Source: Cucumibacter marinus DSM 18995 (GTDB taxonomy: Bacteria > Pseudomonadota > Alphaproteobacteria > Rhizobiales > Devosiaceae). From it: a stretch of DNA of 64,000 bases. Location of the stretch: assembly GCF_000429865.1 (NCBI RefSeq), contig NZ_KE386979.1, forward strand, positions 127,572 to 191,571. Direction: 5' to 3'. The notes beneath the pieces are model-generated. The model saw only the letters and a list, made by a program, of their open reading frames with translations. It was not told the DNA's origin and made no database searches. Below are positions 10,050 through 18,771 of the stretch, in pieces; position 1 is the first letter of the stretch; every line of letters begins with the position of its first letter. The position numbers were made by a program, and so were the translations under genes.

Positions 10050-10463
10050 CTAGGCGATGAGGCGCAGTTCCTTGGCGCGGGCGACGGCCTGGGTGCGGCG
10101 CTCGACCTCGAGCTTGGCAAAAAGCCGACCGGAATGGGATTTGACCGTATTAGGAGAGACCCCAAGGCTGCGGGCGATCTGCTTGTTGGATTGCCCGTCG
10201 GCGATCAGTTCGAGCACGGCAAGCTCCCGTGGGGAAATATTAAGCGCCTGCAGAGCCGCATCATTGCGCTCGAAAGTGGATGCCGGCGTGGGGCGGGTCA
10301 GCCGGCTGCCGGCCCAGATGCCAAGCGCCAGAAAGCCGGCAGCAACCACCAGGATCACGATCTGTGTCGAGTAGGTGCGGCTGAGATGCTGGTACTCGAT
10401 CCACTGGAGGGCGAATGCCCCCAGCGCCAGAACCAGTCCATATGTCGTCAGCCGCATAATCAT
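10050..10463 (-). CDS. Membrane-anchored LuxR-type transcriptional regulator
   Basis: 137 residues from ATG 10463 (a second ATG is at 10457). Two hydrophobic segments at the N-terminus (TTYGLVLALGAFALQWIEY and IVILVVAAGFLALGIWAG) are followed by a LuxR/GerE HTH at the C-terminus (LNISPRELAVLELIADGQSN, then VSPNTVKSHSGRLFAKLEV). There is no receiver or autoinducer domain, so the HTH appears tethered to the membrane. The ORF stays open to 10559, but starting there would run into the palindrome at 10558. Flanking DUF4199 and DUF1761 membrane-protein genes are the likely targets. Confidence 0.88.
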   Translation of the reverse strand: MIMRLTTYGLVLALGAFALQWIEYQHLSRTYSTQIVILVVAAGFLALGIWAGSRLTRPTPASTFERNDAALQALNISPRELAVLELIADGQSNKQIARSLGVSPNTVKSHSGRLFAKLEVERRTQAVARAKELRLIA

Positions 10464-10557
10464 AGACACATTCTGACCAATGCAGCCACCAAGCGCCAGA
10501 GGCGTTGGATGGATGGGGCGGAAGGTCGGGCGGGATACCAACAAAAGATGGATTGCC

Positions 10558-10577
10558 ATTCACCCAATCGGTTGAAT
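10558..10577. promoter_or_regulatory. Candidate LuxR-type operator upstream of the DUF1761 gene
   Basis: ATTCACCCAATCGGTTGAAT is a 20-bp inverted repeat (pattern ATTCA-n-CC-n-AT-n-GG-n-TGAAT). It lies about 40 bp before the DUF1761 start and shares its half-site with the palindrome at 9987-10005. Confidence 0.5.
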
Positions 10578-10617
10578 ATCATCGTTCGGCCTCAGGCAAC
10601 AAAAAGGAGAGGGGGCT

Positions 10618-11004
10618 ATGGCTGAACTAACAACGGATGTGAACTGGCTGGCGGTGATTGTCGGCGCGGTGCTGGCGTTCCTGCTGGGATGGCTTTGGTA
10701 TTCGCCCATGCTGTTCGGCAAGAAATGGGCCGAGGGCCATGGGGTCGAAATGGGTTCGGCATCGTCCATGCCCATGGCGGCCATGGGCGCACAGGCATTG
10801 GGGCTGCTGCTGGCTTCGTGGTTTGTAGGGGTGACAGCGGTCAGCTCTTCGCTGGGCACATTCATTCTCGCCTTCGTGGCGTTCGCGGTGCTGCACGCGT
10901 CGAATTGCCTGTTCGCCAAGAAGTCGAGCTATGTGGTGATGACCGAATCCGGCTACTGGATTGCCGCCGGCGTGGTCATGTTTATCGTCCAGGCGATTCT
11001 CTAA
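10618..11004 (+). CDS. DUF1761 membrane protein
   Basis: 128 residues with four hydrophobic segments. The N-terminal segment NWLAVIVGAVLAFLLGWLWY followed by SPMLFGKKWAE is the hallmark of DUF1761. The function of the family is unknown. AAGGAGAGGG at 10602-10611 is a good ribosome-binding site for the ATG at 10618. The gene is divergent from the LuxR-type regulator, with a palindrome in its promoter. Confidence 0.9.
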   Translation: MAELTTDVNWLAVIVGAVLAFLLGWLWYSPMLFGKKWAEGHGVEMGSASSMPMAAMGAQALGLLLASWFVGVTAVSSSLGTFILAFVAFAVLHASNCLFAKKSSYVVMTESGYWIAAGVVMFIVQAIL

Positions 11005-11078
11005 CCGCCTGACACGATCACGAAAAATCGCGCGCAGGCCGTTTGCCAGCGGCATCAAGGCGTGGTTTAGCTGTCCGC

Positions 11079-11690
11079 ATGAACAGCTATCACTCCTATG
11101 CACCCGCCAACGGGCATGGCCTGCGCTTCAATCCGTTCAAGGCGATCGTAGCGCCGCGTCCGATCGGCTGGATTTCCTCGGTGGACGCCGAAGGCAATGT
11201 CAATCTCGCGCCCTACAGCTTTTTCAATGCGGTTTGCGAGACACCGCCGGTGATCATGTTCTCAAGCAGCGGGCGCAAGGACAGCCTCAACAATATCGAG
11301 GCGACGGGCGAGTTCGGGTTCAATCTGGCGACGGTGGGTCTAGCGGAACAGATCCGGATCTCCGGTGCACCCTTCGAGGCAGGGATCGACGAGTTGGCCA
11401 AGGCCGGGCTGACCCCGGTCAAAGGCGAGGTGATCGCCGCGCCGCTGGTGGGCGAAAGCCCGGCAACCTTTGAATGCAAGCTGACCGAAATCCGCCAGGT
11501 CCGCGATGCCGCAGGCAATAAGTCCAACAACTACATGGTGTTCGGGGAGGTCGTGCGGGTGCACATCAAGACCGAATTCCTCACCGAGGGCCGGTTCGAT
11601 ATCGTAGGGGCCGGCACGTTGGCGCGCGCTGGCTACCGGGACTACACCGAAGTGGACCGGGTCATCGAGATCCTGCCCTACTCCGCTTGA
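11079..11690 (+). CDS. Flavin reductase-like (FMN-binding split-barrel) protein
   Basis: 203 residues from ATG 11079. The N-terminal half has the flavin-reductase-like segment IVAPRPIGWISSVDAEGNVN followed by LAPYSFFNAV, typical of split-barrel FMN-binding oxidoreductases. The C-terminal part (FLTEGRFDIVGAGTLARAGY) is shared with the same group. It probably reduces FMN with NAD(P)H or binds FMN as cofactor for an unidentified partner. The ribosome-binding site is weak. The esterase gene at 11786 follows about 95 nt downstream. Confidence 0.9.
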   Translation: MNSYHSYAPANGHGLRFNPFKAIVAPRPIGWISSVDAEGNVNLAPYSFFNAVCETPPVIMFSSSGRKDSLNNIEATGEFGFNLATVGLAEQIRISGAPFEAGIDELAKAGLTPVKGEVIAAPLVGESPATFECKLTEIRQVRDAAGNKSNNYMVFGEVVRVHIKTEFLTEGRFDIVGAGTLARAGYRDYTEVDRVIEILPYSA

Positions 11691-11785
11691 GCGGGCGGAT
11701 CCGGTCCACATTCAGCCATAAAAAAGAGTCAGAATCCGGGGAGCCGCGTTCTGAGCGGCAACTTCCGAAGCAGGTGGTATTCGAA

Positions 11786-12697
11786 ATGCGGATCGGTTTG
11801 ATCGCGCGGCTTTTGCTCGTGCTGACGGCGCTGATGGTGACGCCGGGATTCAGCTTCACCATTCTTGATGCGTTCGACGGGGCGGTGCCCAAGGATGAGG
11901 GCACGGTCAAGGTCGCCTCGGACATCGCCTATGCGCCCGGCGAGCGGCACGGGCTCGATATCTACGCACCGTCGGGGCTGACCGAGCCGGCGCCTGTGAT
12001 GATGTTCATCTATGGTGGCGGTTGGAACCGCGGCGACCGCGTCGAGTATGAGTTTGTCGGGCACGCCTTCGCGGCGCGGGGCTTTGTCACGGTGATTGCG
12101 GACTACCGCGTGGTGCCCGAAGTGCGCTTTCCCGGTTTCATCGAAGACGGCGCGGCGGCGCTCAAATGGATCGAAGCGAATATCTCCCAATATGGCGGCG
12201 ATCCGGGCCGGGTCTATCTCTCGGGGCATTCGGCGGGCGCGTATAATGCCGTGATGCTGGCGCTCGAGCCGAGCTTTTTGCGCGATATCGGGGCGGAACT
12301 CACCATCAAGGGGGTGGCCGGAATTTCCGGACCCTATTCCTTCTATCCGTTCATTGTCGAACAGGCGAAGGCAGCTTTTGGCAATGCGCCCAATCCAGAA
12401 GGCACCCAGCCGGTCAACCTGGTGACGGCTGAAGCACCGCCCATGTTCCTGGCGACGGGCACGGCGGATCTGATCGTCCGGCCCTCGAACACGACATTGC
12501 TGGCCGAAAAACTCAATGAATTCCGTATCCCGGTCGAGACCCGGTTCTATGAAGGCCTGGGGCATATGGAGCCGGTGATCGCCCTGTCGACCCTGGCACG
12601 CGACCGGGCGCCGGTGCTCGACCAGATCACCGCGTTCTTCGCCAATCAGGGGGCCTTCGATCCGGCTACAGGCAAGCCGCCCCCGCTTTCTCCGTGA
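11786..12697 (+). CDS. Exported alpha/beta-hydrolase (esterase/lipase-like), paralogue 1
   Basis: 303 residues from ATG 11786 (AGGTGG at 11772-11777). An N-terminal signal peptide or anchor (IARLLLVLTALMVTPGF) precedes an alpha/beta-hydrolase of the BD-FAE/carboxylesterase type. The oxyanion segment is FIYGGGWNRGD, the nucleophile elbow GHSAGAYNAV, and a candidate catalytic His lies in GLGHMEP near residue 260. It closely resembles the hydrolase at 16484 (both have FVTVIADYR, VPEV, GHSAGAYNAVMLAL and QPVNLVT). The substrate is unknown; hydrolysis of carboxylic esters in the periplasm or at the membrane is likely. Confidence 0.88.
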   Translation: MRIGLIARLLLVLTALMVTPGFSFTILDAFDGAVPKDEGTVKVASDIAYAPGERHGLDIYAPSGLTEPAPVMMFIYGGGWNRGDRVEYEFVGHAFAARGFVTVIADYRVVPEVRFPGFIEDGAAALKWIEANISQYGGDPGRVYLSGHSAGAYNAVMLALEPSFLRDIGAELTIKGVAGISGPYSFYPFIVEQAKAAFGNAPNPEGTQPVNLVTAEAPPMFLATGTADLIVRPSNTTLLAEKLNEFRIPVETRFYEGLGHMEPVIALSTLARDRAPVLDQITAFFANQGAFDPATGKPPPLSP

Positions 12698-12795
12698 CGC
12701 CGCGGCGCCTGCCGGGGCTTTCGTTTTGACGCGCAAGCGGCTACAGCCAGACGACCCGCCGCCGATCAGCCTGGGCCGGCGGGCCGGAGCCGCCG

Positions 12796-14283
12796 ATGAC
12801 CGAGACAAACAGCCCTGCCGTGAAGCGCATGGACCGCGTGACCGCGATGTTCGCGGTGCTGTCGCTGGTCCTCATCGCCAAGCGGCTGTGGTTTGTGCTG
12901 ACGGCACCGCCCTATATCGATGAAGCCTATTATTGGCTCTGGGGACAGCATCTCGATCTGAGCTATTTCGATCACCCGCCGGTCAATGCCTGGGTGCAGG
13001 CGATTTCGGCCGCGCTGTTCGGCTGGACGACATTCGGGTTGCGGGCCGCTGTCCTGGTGACGGGCGGCCTGTCGCTGTGGGCGCTGTGGCTGTGGGCAGG
13101 TGAACTGCCCGGGCGGCTGGGCCGGGTGGCGATGTTCTGGCGGATGGCGGCGGTGTTTCTGGCAACGCCGGTCTTCGCGGTGATCGGCTCGGTGGCCGTG
13201 CCGGACCATTGGCTGGTGCCGTTCTCGCTGTTCTCGCTGTTCTTCATCTTCCGGTTTCTCAACCGCTTTGCACGGGACCCGGAAACGGGACCCCGCGACC
13301 TTTATCTCGGGGCGCTGTTCCTGGGGCTTGCGACGCTGTCCAAGTATAACGGCGCGCTGATCGGGATCGCGCTGGCGTTGACGGTGCTCGTTGTGCCCCG
13401 CCTCTGGCCGCTTCTCAGATCGGTCCATCTCTATCTGGCGGCCCTGTTGAGCCTTGCGGTGCAGCTGCCGGTGATCGTGTGGAACCTCAGCCAGTCCTTC
13501 GCCTCCTATCAGTTCATCCTCATCGACCGGCATCAACTGACGCAGGCCGAGCTCTGGCGGCTTGGCGAGTTCGTGCTGATTGCGCTGATCGCAGTGGCGC
13601 CGGTGATGGCGGTGGTGGCGATCCTGATGCTGATCAAACCGGTCCGGTTCGGCACGGGGCAGGTGCCGGCGGTACTGCTGTTCGTGGTTTCGAGCGTGTT
13701 GGTGGGGTTCGCAGCGGCGCGGGAATATACCCTCTTCCACTGGAACCTGCTCGCCTATGTGGCGCTCATTCCGTTCGCGGCCCCGCTGCTGCGATACTGG
13801 TGGGCGGTGCTGGCGCAAGTGCTGACCGGCGGGGCGATCTTTGCGCTGGTGGTCGTCAATTTCGCTGTCGTACCGCTGATCGGGACGGGGCGCGATGTCG
13901 ATATGGGGTCGGGACAGCAATTCGGCTGGGAGACGGTGGCGCCTCGGGTCACGCATTGGCGCAAAGAGCGCGACGCAGACCTGGTGGCCGCGCCGCATTA
14001 CGATCTTGCGGCCAAGATCGGGTTTCTAACCAAAGACCGGGAGGTGACGAGCCTCGATCCCGAGCGCGATCAGTTCGACTACTGGTTCAATCCGGCTGCG
14101 CATCGTGGCGACAGCGTGATCTTCGTCACCGACCGCTGGTACGGCGTTTCGAAGCCCATCAGGGCGCTTTTCGACAGTCTCGAGCCGCTTGAAGAGATCG
14201 AGATCGTGCAGCGCGGGCGGCCGCTGAATAGGGTCACGATCTATCTCGGGACAGGGTTCAAGCCCCGTGCTTTGCCGGAGTAA
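12796..14283 (+). CDS. ArnT-like glycosyltransferase (GT39/GT83-type membrane protein)
   Basis: 495 residues, multi-spanning. The first periplasmic loop has the conserved acidic motif PPYIDEAYYWLW, with the catalytic-type Asp, followed by LDLSYFDHPPVNAWV, both typical of the PMT/ArnT superfamily that transfers sugars from polyprenyl-phosphate donors. About a dozen hydrophobic segments fill residues 15-370, and a soluble C-terminal portion follows. The acceptor (lipid A, protein or polysaccharide) is unknown. It is followed 30 nt later by a nucleotidyltransferase-family gene in the same direction. Confidence 0.9.
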   Translation: MTETNSPAVKRMDRVTAMFAVLSLVLIAKRLWFVLTAPPYIDEAYYWLWGQHLDLSYFDHPPVNAWVQAISAALFGWTTFGLRAAVLVTGGLSLWALWLWAGELPGRLGRVAMFWRMAAVFLATPVFAVIGSVAVPDHWLVPFSLFSLFFIFRFLNRFARDPETGPRDLYLGALFLGLATLSKYNGALIGIALALTVLVVPRLWPLLRSVHLYLAALLSLAVQLPVIVWNLSQSFASYQFILIDRHQLTQAELWRLGEFVLIALIAVAPVMAVVAILMLIKPVRFGTGQVPAVLLFVVSSVLVGFAAAREYTLFHWNLLAYVALIPFAAPLLRYWWAVLAQVLTGGAIFALVVVNFAVVPLIGTGRDVDMGSGQQFGWETVAPRVTHWRKERDADLVAAPHYDLAAKIGFLTKDREVTSLDPERDQFDYWFNPAAHRGDSVIFVTDRWYGVSKPIRALFDSLEPLEEIEIVQRGRPLNRVTIYLGTGFKPRALPE

Positions 14284-14313
14284 TCCCTGACGGGAATCGC
14301 GTAGGCTCCGCCC

Positions 14314-14934
14314 ATGAACCATTTGCGATTTAGCGGGCTGCCCGATGCCGAACAGCGCCAGGCCCTTGAAGATCTGTTGCGCGGCGAGCCCGCAATCATG
14401 GACCTGCTCGACCGGCTTGAGGCCTTCTCGCTCCGGGATGGCTGGCTGGTGTCCGGTGCGGTCTATAACACGGTGTGGAACAGGCTGACCGGCAGACCGG
14501 CGCTGACCGGAATCAAAGATGCGGATATCATCTATTTCGATGATCGCGATCTCAGCTATGAGGCCGAGGACAAGGTGATCAAGGCCGGCGAAAGGCACTT
14601 CGCCGGCGTGCCGCTGCCGGTCGAGATCCGTAACCAGGCACGGGTGCACCTTTGGTATGAAGGCCGGTTCGGCCGGGCTTTCGGTGCACCGCTGACCCAT
14701 GCTTGCGCCTCGCTCGAGCGCTATGCGAGCGAGACCCATGCGGTGGCGGTGCGGCTTGCCGGGCAAGAGATGGAGATCGTTGCGCCGTTCGGGCTCGATC
14801 ACCTGTTCTCGTTCCGGATCGTGCCGAACACCGTGATGGACAATGAAGAGACCCACCGGGCCAAGGGTTTACGGGCAAAAAGCGTCTGGCCGGAAATCGA
14901 GCTGATCCCGTGGGAGGATGCCCGCTGCTTCTGA
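14314..14934 (+). CDS. Nucleotidyltransferase-family protein (DUF925 type)
   Basis: 206 residues. The segments DGWLVSGAVYNTVWNRLTGR and IKDADIIYFD (paired acidic residues of a minimal nucleotidyltransferase fold) identify the NTP_transf_6/DUF925 family. The C-terminal LRAKSVWPEIELIPWEDA is also typical. The biochemical role of the family is not established. It lies 30 nt after the glycosyltransferase gene, so co-transcription is likely. It converges on the EAL-domain gene, ending 4 nt from its stop. Confidence 0.88.
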   Translation: MNHLRFSGLPDAEQRQALEDLLRGEPAIMDLLDRLEAFSLRDGWLVSGAVYNTVWNRLTGRPALTGIKDADIIYFDDRDLSYEAEDKVIKAGERHFAGVPLPVEIRNQARVHLWYEGRFGRAFGAPLTHACASLERYASETHAVAVRLAGQEMEIVAPFGLDHLFSFRIVPNTVMDNEETHRAKGLRAKSVWPEIELIPWEDARCF

Positions 14935-14938
14935 GCCC

Positions 14939-16336
14939 TCAGACGATCGGTGCGGCGTCGCGATACCAGGTCACGAAATCCTCGGGCGGCATGGGGCGGG
15001 CCATGAAATAGCCCTGACCTTCGTCGCATTCGAGGGATTTCAGGCGATCCCAGACATTGCGGTTCTCGATGCCTTCGGCGACGACACGCAGATTGAGCCC
15101 CTTGGCCAGCGCCACGATGTGGCCGACCAGCAGCGCATTGCCCGAGCCGGTGCCGAGCGGGAAGGCAAAGGACCGGTCGATCTTGAGAACATCGGCCGGG
15201 ATGCGGGCCAGATGGCTCATATTGGAATAGCCGGAGCCGAAATCGTCGATTGCGACCTTCATGCCGATATCGCGCAGGCGAGCGAGCTGGCCGAAGGTGT
15301 GTTCGGGATTGGTGATCAGCGTGCCCTCGGTGAATTCGAGCTCGATGCGTTCGGCGTCGACATGAAAGTCATGGCAAAGACCGATGAGACGGGCATCGAA
15401 ATCGGGCTCGGCGAGATTGATCGGCGAGGCGTTGATCGAGACCGCGATATCGAGGCCCTGGCGCTGCCAGCTGCCGGCCTGAGCGACGGACTGGTTGAGG
15501 ACCCAATCGGTTATCGGGCCGATCAGGGCGGTCTTTTCGGCAAGGCCGATGAATTCGCCGGGCGGGATCTGTCCTAATTCGGGATGGGCCCAGCGCAGGA
15601 GTGCCTCGACCGCAACACAACGGCCGGTGCGGAAATCGATGCGCGGCTGGTAGTGCAGGGCGAGCTGGTCATTGGCCTCGAGGGCGCGCGGCAGATCGGT
15701 CAGTATCGTGAAGGCCCGGCGATGGGCGGCGTCCGATCGGCGGTCGTACCAGGCGTAGGATTCGTTGCGGCTGCGCCCGTCCTGGGCGGCGACCAGCGCG
15801 GCCCTCAGGATTTCGGCGGAGGAATCGAGTGCCCCTGGCTCGACAAGGCCGATGGCGGCCTGGGTCTTGATCGGAATGTCGTCGCAGATCAGGGGCTCAT
15901 CGAAAAGCCGGGCGATCTCGCGCACGATGGTGGGCGCTTCTTCACGCCCGTCATAAGGCACCACAAACGCGAAACTCAGCACACTGACGTGATAGATGAC
16001 GACATCGGGGCCCAGCAGCGCGCCGAGGCGACGGGCGCCGGCGCGGATGAAATCCTCGGAAAAGCCGTGGCCGAGGGCGCGCAGGATCTCGTTGAAATGC
16101 GGCGCATCGGCCAGCGTGATCAGCACCAGCATTTCGCTGGCATTGCCCGGTATCGGCGCATGAGCCTCTATGAAGCTCTTGCGGTTGGGCAGCCGGGTGA
16201 CGTGATCGTACAGCCCGATTGCCGCCAGCGTCTCCTCGCTGAGCTGCGCGGTTCGTCGCTTTCGCCGTTTCGTCGTTTCAATCGGAAAAGCCAGAGCTCC
16301 TCCTTCAGGCGCAATCTGGCCAGTTATCTGTCTCAT
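14939..16336 (-). CDS. Cytoplasmic EAL-domain protein with degenerate GGDEF domain
   Basis: 465 residues, no membrane segments. A GGDEF-like fold begins at DHVTRLPNRKSF (residues 44-55), but the signature position reads VSVLSFAFVV, so it should not make c-di-GMP. The EAL domain starts near residue 215: the EAL motif is at 244-246 (EALLRW), followed by LEFTEG, DDFGSGYSNM and LKIDRSF, with the metal-binding acidic residues largely retained. The usual VNLSP segment is INASP. Phosphodiesterase activity, possibly gated by GTP binding to the dead GGDEF domain, is plausible. It stands alone, transcribed away from the hydrolase gene at 16484. Confidence 0.9.
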   Translation of the reverse strand: MRQITGQIAPEGGALAFPIETTKRRKRRTAQLSEETLAAIGLYDHVTRLPNRKSFIEAHAPIPGNASEMLVLITLADAPHFNEILRALGHGFSEDFIRAGARRLGALLGPDVVIYHVSVLSFAFVVPYDGREEAPTIVREIARLFDEPLICDDIPIKTQAAIGLVEPGALDSSAEILRAALVAAQDGRSRNESYAWYDRRSDAAHRRAFTILTDLPRALEANDQLALHYQPRIDFRTGRCVAVEALLRWAHPELGQIPPGEFIGLAEKTALIGPITDWVLNQSVAQAGSWQRQGLDIAVSINASPINLAEPDFDARLIGLCHDFHVDAERIELEFTEGTLITNPEHTFGQLARLRDIGMKVAIDDFGSGYSNMSHLARIPADVLKIDRSFAFPLGTGSGNALLVGHIVALAKGLNLRVVAEGIENRNVWDRLKSLECDEGQGYFMARPMPPEDFVTWYRDAAPIV

Positions 16337-16483
16337 AGCCCCCTGCTTTCATGACAAGTTGGTCATTCAGCATGTGTCCCCGAAAGCGAGTGTGGTGGAG
16401 CCAGGTAAAGGAGGACTTAAAGTTCTCAATGGCATGTTGCACCCCGGCGCGAGGCGCATCGGCAGTGAATGAGGCAATTGTGC

Positions 16484-17284
16484 ATGAGTATTCTGGGTCC
16501 GCTCAACGCGGTTTTCCTCAAGGACGGCAGTAGCCGGCGTGTGGCGGAGGGCCTTTCCTATGGTCCTCACGAGCGCCACAGGCTCGATATCTATCGCCCC
16601 CGCAAGGCATCGGGGCCGCTTCCCTGCCTGTTCTTTGTCTATGGCGGGGCGTGGGATACCGGCGACCGGTCGGAATATTCCTTTGTCGGGCGGGCCATGG
16701 CCGCGCTTGGCTTTGTCACGGTGATTGCGGATTACCGGCTGGTGCCCGAGGTGCTTTATCCGGGGTTTCTCGAGGACGGCATTCTGGCGCTCGACTGGAC
16801 GCGGGCAGAGATCGGTGCCTATGGGGGCGATCCGGACCGGCTGGTGCTGATGGGGCATTCGGCCGGCGCGTACAATGCGGTCATGCTGGCGCTCGACCCC
16901 GCCTATCTGCGCCAGCGCGGTGTGAAGCCGATGGCCGTTGTCGGGCTTTCTGGACCCTATGATTTCTATCCCTTCGATGTCGATGTGACGGTGGCGGCCT
17001 TCGGTCACCTCACCGAGCCCGAGCGCAGCCAGCCGGTCAATCTGGTGACCCCCGATGCCCCGCCGATGATGCTGGCGCACGGGATGGCTGACACAACGGT
17101 TCTGCCCCGTAACATGACGGCGCTGGCGGGAAGGCTTGCGGAAGCAGGGGTGCCGGTCGAAACGCATGGTTATGAGAAGGCGACGCACCCCTCGACACTG
17201 CTGGGGCTGGCTTCACCGCTGCGCTATTTCATGCCGGTCTACAAGGATGTGGCGCGCTATCTGAGACCCCATGCCGGGGGTTAG
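16484..17284 (+). CDS. Alpha/beta-hydrolase (esterase/lipase-like), paralogue 2
   Basis: 266 residues from ATG 16484. Same architecture as the hydrolase at 11786 but without a signal peptide, so probably cytoplasmic. The oxyanion segment is FVYGGAWDTGD and the nucleophile elbow GHSAGAYNAV; a candidate catalytic His lies in KATHPST near the C-terminus. Long identical stretches with paralogue 1 suggest duplication about 4 kb away with later divergence. The 3' end overlaps the convergent ABC-2 permease gene by 4 nt. Confidence 0.88.
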   Translation: MSILGPLNAVFLKDGSSRRVAEGLSYGPHERHRLDIYRPRKASGPLPCLFFVYGGAWDTGDRSEYSFVGRAMAALGFVTVIADYRLVPEVLYPGFLEDGILALDWTRAEIGAYGGDPDRLVLMGHSAGAYNAVMLALDPAYLRQRGVKPMAVVGLSGPYDFYPFDVDVTVAAFGHLTEPERSQPVNLVTPDAPPMMLAHGMADTTVLPRNMTALAGRLAEAGVPVETHGYEKATHPSTLLGLASPLRYFMPVYKDVARYLRPHAGG

Positions 17285-18033
17285 CCGATCCGGCGCACCG
17301 CGAGGCGATAAGCCAGCCACACGATGGCGAGGTGAACCGGGATGCCGACAGCCAAGCCGGTCAGCATGCGCCCGGCGATGATCTCCCCGATCCAGAAGCT
17401 CGGCAAGGGCGCGGCCGCATAACGCCAGGGTAGGGCGGCGAAGGCCGCCACAGGGGCGATTGCACCCAGATTGATGATCTTGGCCAGCGCCAGCCCCTCG
17501 ACCTTGTTGCCGGCGAAGGCCACGAGCACCAAGGCGACGGTGGCGGCCTCGACTGCCAGGAGGACGGAGAGGGCAATGGCCGTCACGGTCCCCGATTGCG
17601 GCACCAGCAACCATGCGGCCAGCAGACCGATCAGGAACGTGACGAGGCCCGTCAGGCCGAGCCGGTATCCCAGAAAGCCGCTCTTGCCCAACGGGGTGAC
17701 TTCGAGCGCCATCAGGGGGCCGTCGTCCCGGTCTTCGATCAGGAGGAAGCCCGCGACCCAGCCGGTCAGATAGGCCGGCAGCACAAACATGATCGGCAGC
17801 GCATAGGCCGTGAGACCGGTTACGCCGAAATAGCTGGCCAATGCGGTCTCGGCGGCGGCGTGGCCAAGGGCGAAGACCACGGCAGGCGCAATCGAGAGAA
17901 CCAGAACGGCGGCCAGAACAGGATCGCGCAGCACGTTGACGGCGTCGGCGGCGAGCAGGCGGCGCAGGCGGAAAAGGGCTGGCCGGCTGGTGGGTGCGTT
18001 CCGGGTGGGTGTTGCTGTGGCGGGCAATGTCAT
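17281..18033 (-). CDS. ABC-2-type transporter permease, second subunit
   Basis: 250 residues from the ATG at 18033. The frame stays open to 18681, but that upstream stretch is the shadow of the preceding permease gene. The start overlaps the stop of that gene (ATGA). About six membrane segments follow a short cytoplasmic N-terminus (FRLRRLLAADAVNVLRDPVL). With the partner permease and the ATPase encoded upstream it should form a two-permease exporter. The substrate is unknown; the adjacent TetR gene suggests a drug or toxic metabolite. Confidence 0.85.
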   Translation of the reverse strand: MTLPATATPTRNAPTSRPALFRLRRLLAADAVNVLRDPVLAAVLVLSIAPAVVFALGHAAAETALASYFGVTGLTAYALPIMFVLPAYLTGWVAGFLLIEDRDDGPLMALEVTPLGKSGFLGYRLGLTGLVTFLIGLLAAWLLVPQSGTVTAIALSVLLAVEAATVALVLVAFAGNKVEGLALAKIINLGAIAPVAAFAALPWRYAAAPLPSFWIGEIIAGRMLTGLAVGIPVHLAIVWLAYRLAVRRIG

Positions 18034-18767
18034 TTGCGGCCGAACTCCTTTTGCAGCCTGCGAAGCCCCCAGAGGACGGCGATGGCCGCCCAGGCGGATG
18101 CCGAGGCCAGATACCAGGCCATCTCGCCGGTGGTTGCCTCGACCGCGCTGAAGGCCAGCATCAAGAGCCGCAGCATGGCCGCGAAGGGGATGATGCCGCA
18201 GATCGCGGGCATCGGATCGAGAAGGGCAAGAAAGCCGGGCAGGACCATGGGCAGGATGATGCCGGCCGAGCCCATGAAATAACCAGTGACGGTCTTGAAG
18301 CTGTTCGCGAGGCCCGCACCGATGCCGGTGAAATGAAGCGATGCCAGGGCGACCGCGACGGTCAGTAGCGGCCAGTTGACCGGCAAGGGCGCCGCATGCG
18401 CCATCAGGATCACGGCACCGAGCGCGACCAGGGTGAGCGAGATCAGCTTGGCCGCAAGATAGTCGCCTGCGGATACCGGCGTGATGGCGAGCGCCGTGCG
18501 GGTACGCTCGGAGCGTTCGAGCAGCATCAGCCCGCCGAGAAAGAAGAAGCCGACGACGCTGGGGTCCGACAGGATGATGAAGGCCAGCAAGACCGGCGGC
18601 AGCACATGGCCGGCAAAGAGGATGATCGCGAGGTAGAAGGCCAGCACCACGGCGTAGGCGGCGTGAATGCCGTAACGCCACTGGCTGCGCAGATCGTGGA
18701 TGACGAGGGCGGCCAGGCGGCGGTGGCGGCCCAGCGGTCCGGGTGTAGCCATGGTGGCGTCTTGCAT
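18030..18767 (-). CDS. ABC-2-type transporter permease, first subunit
   Basis: 245 residues with about six hydrophobic segments. The N-terminal cytoplasmic helix IHDLRSQWRYGIHAAYAV leads into TM1. The segment LMLLERSERTRTALAITPVS resembles the coupling region of ABC-2 permeases. It is 4 nt downstream of the ATPase gene and overlaps the next permease gene by 4 nt, so the three are a translationally coupled exporter operon behind the TetR gene. Confidence 0.87.
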   Translation of the reverse strand: MQDATMATPGPLGRHRRLAALVIHDLRSQWRYGIHAAYAVVLAFYLAIILFAGHVLPPVLLAFIILSDPSVVGFFFLGGLMLLERSERTRTALAITPVSAGDYLAAKLISLTLVALGAVILMAHAAPLPVNWPLLTVAVALASLHFTGIGAGLANSFKTVTGYFMGSAGIILPMVLPGFLALLDPMPAICGIIPFAAMLRLLMLAFSAVEATTGEMAWYLASASAWAAIAVLWGLRRLQKEFGRK

Positions 18768-18771
18768 GATG

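Noticed and set aside
18034-18681. N-terminal extension of the second ABC-2 permease
   Set aside because: The extension is an out-of-frame reading of the first permease gene; the ATG at 18033 with an ATGA overlap is the natural start.
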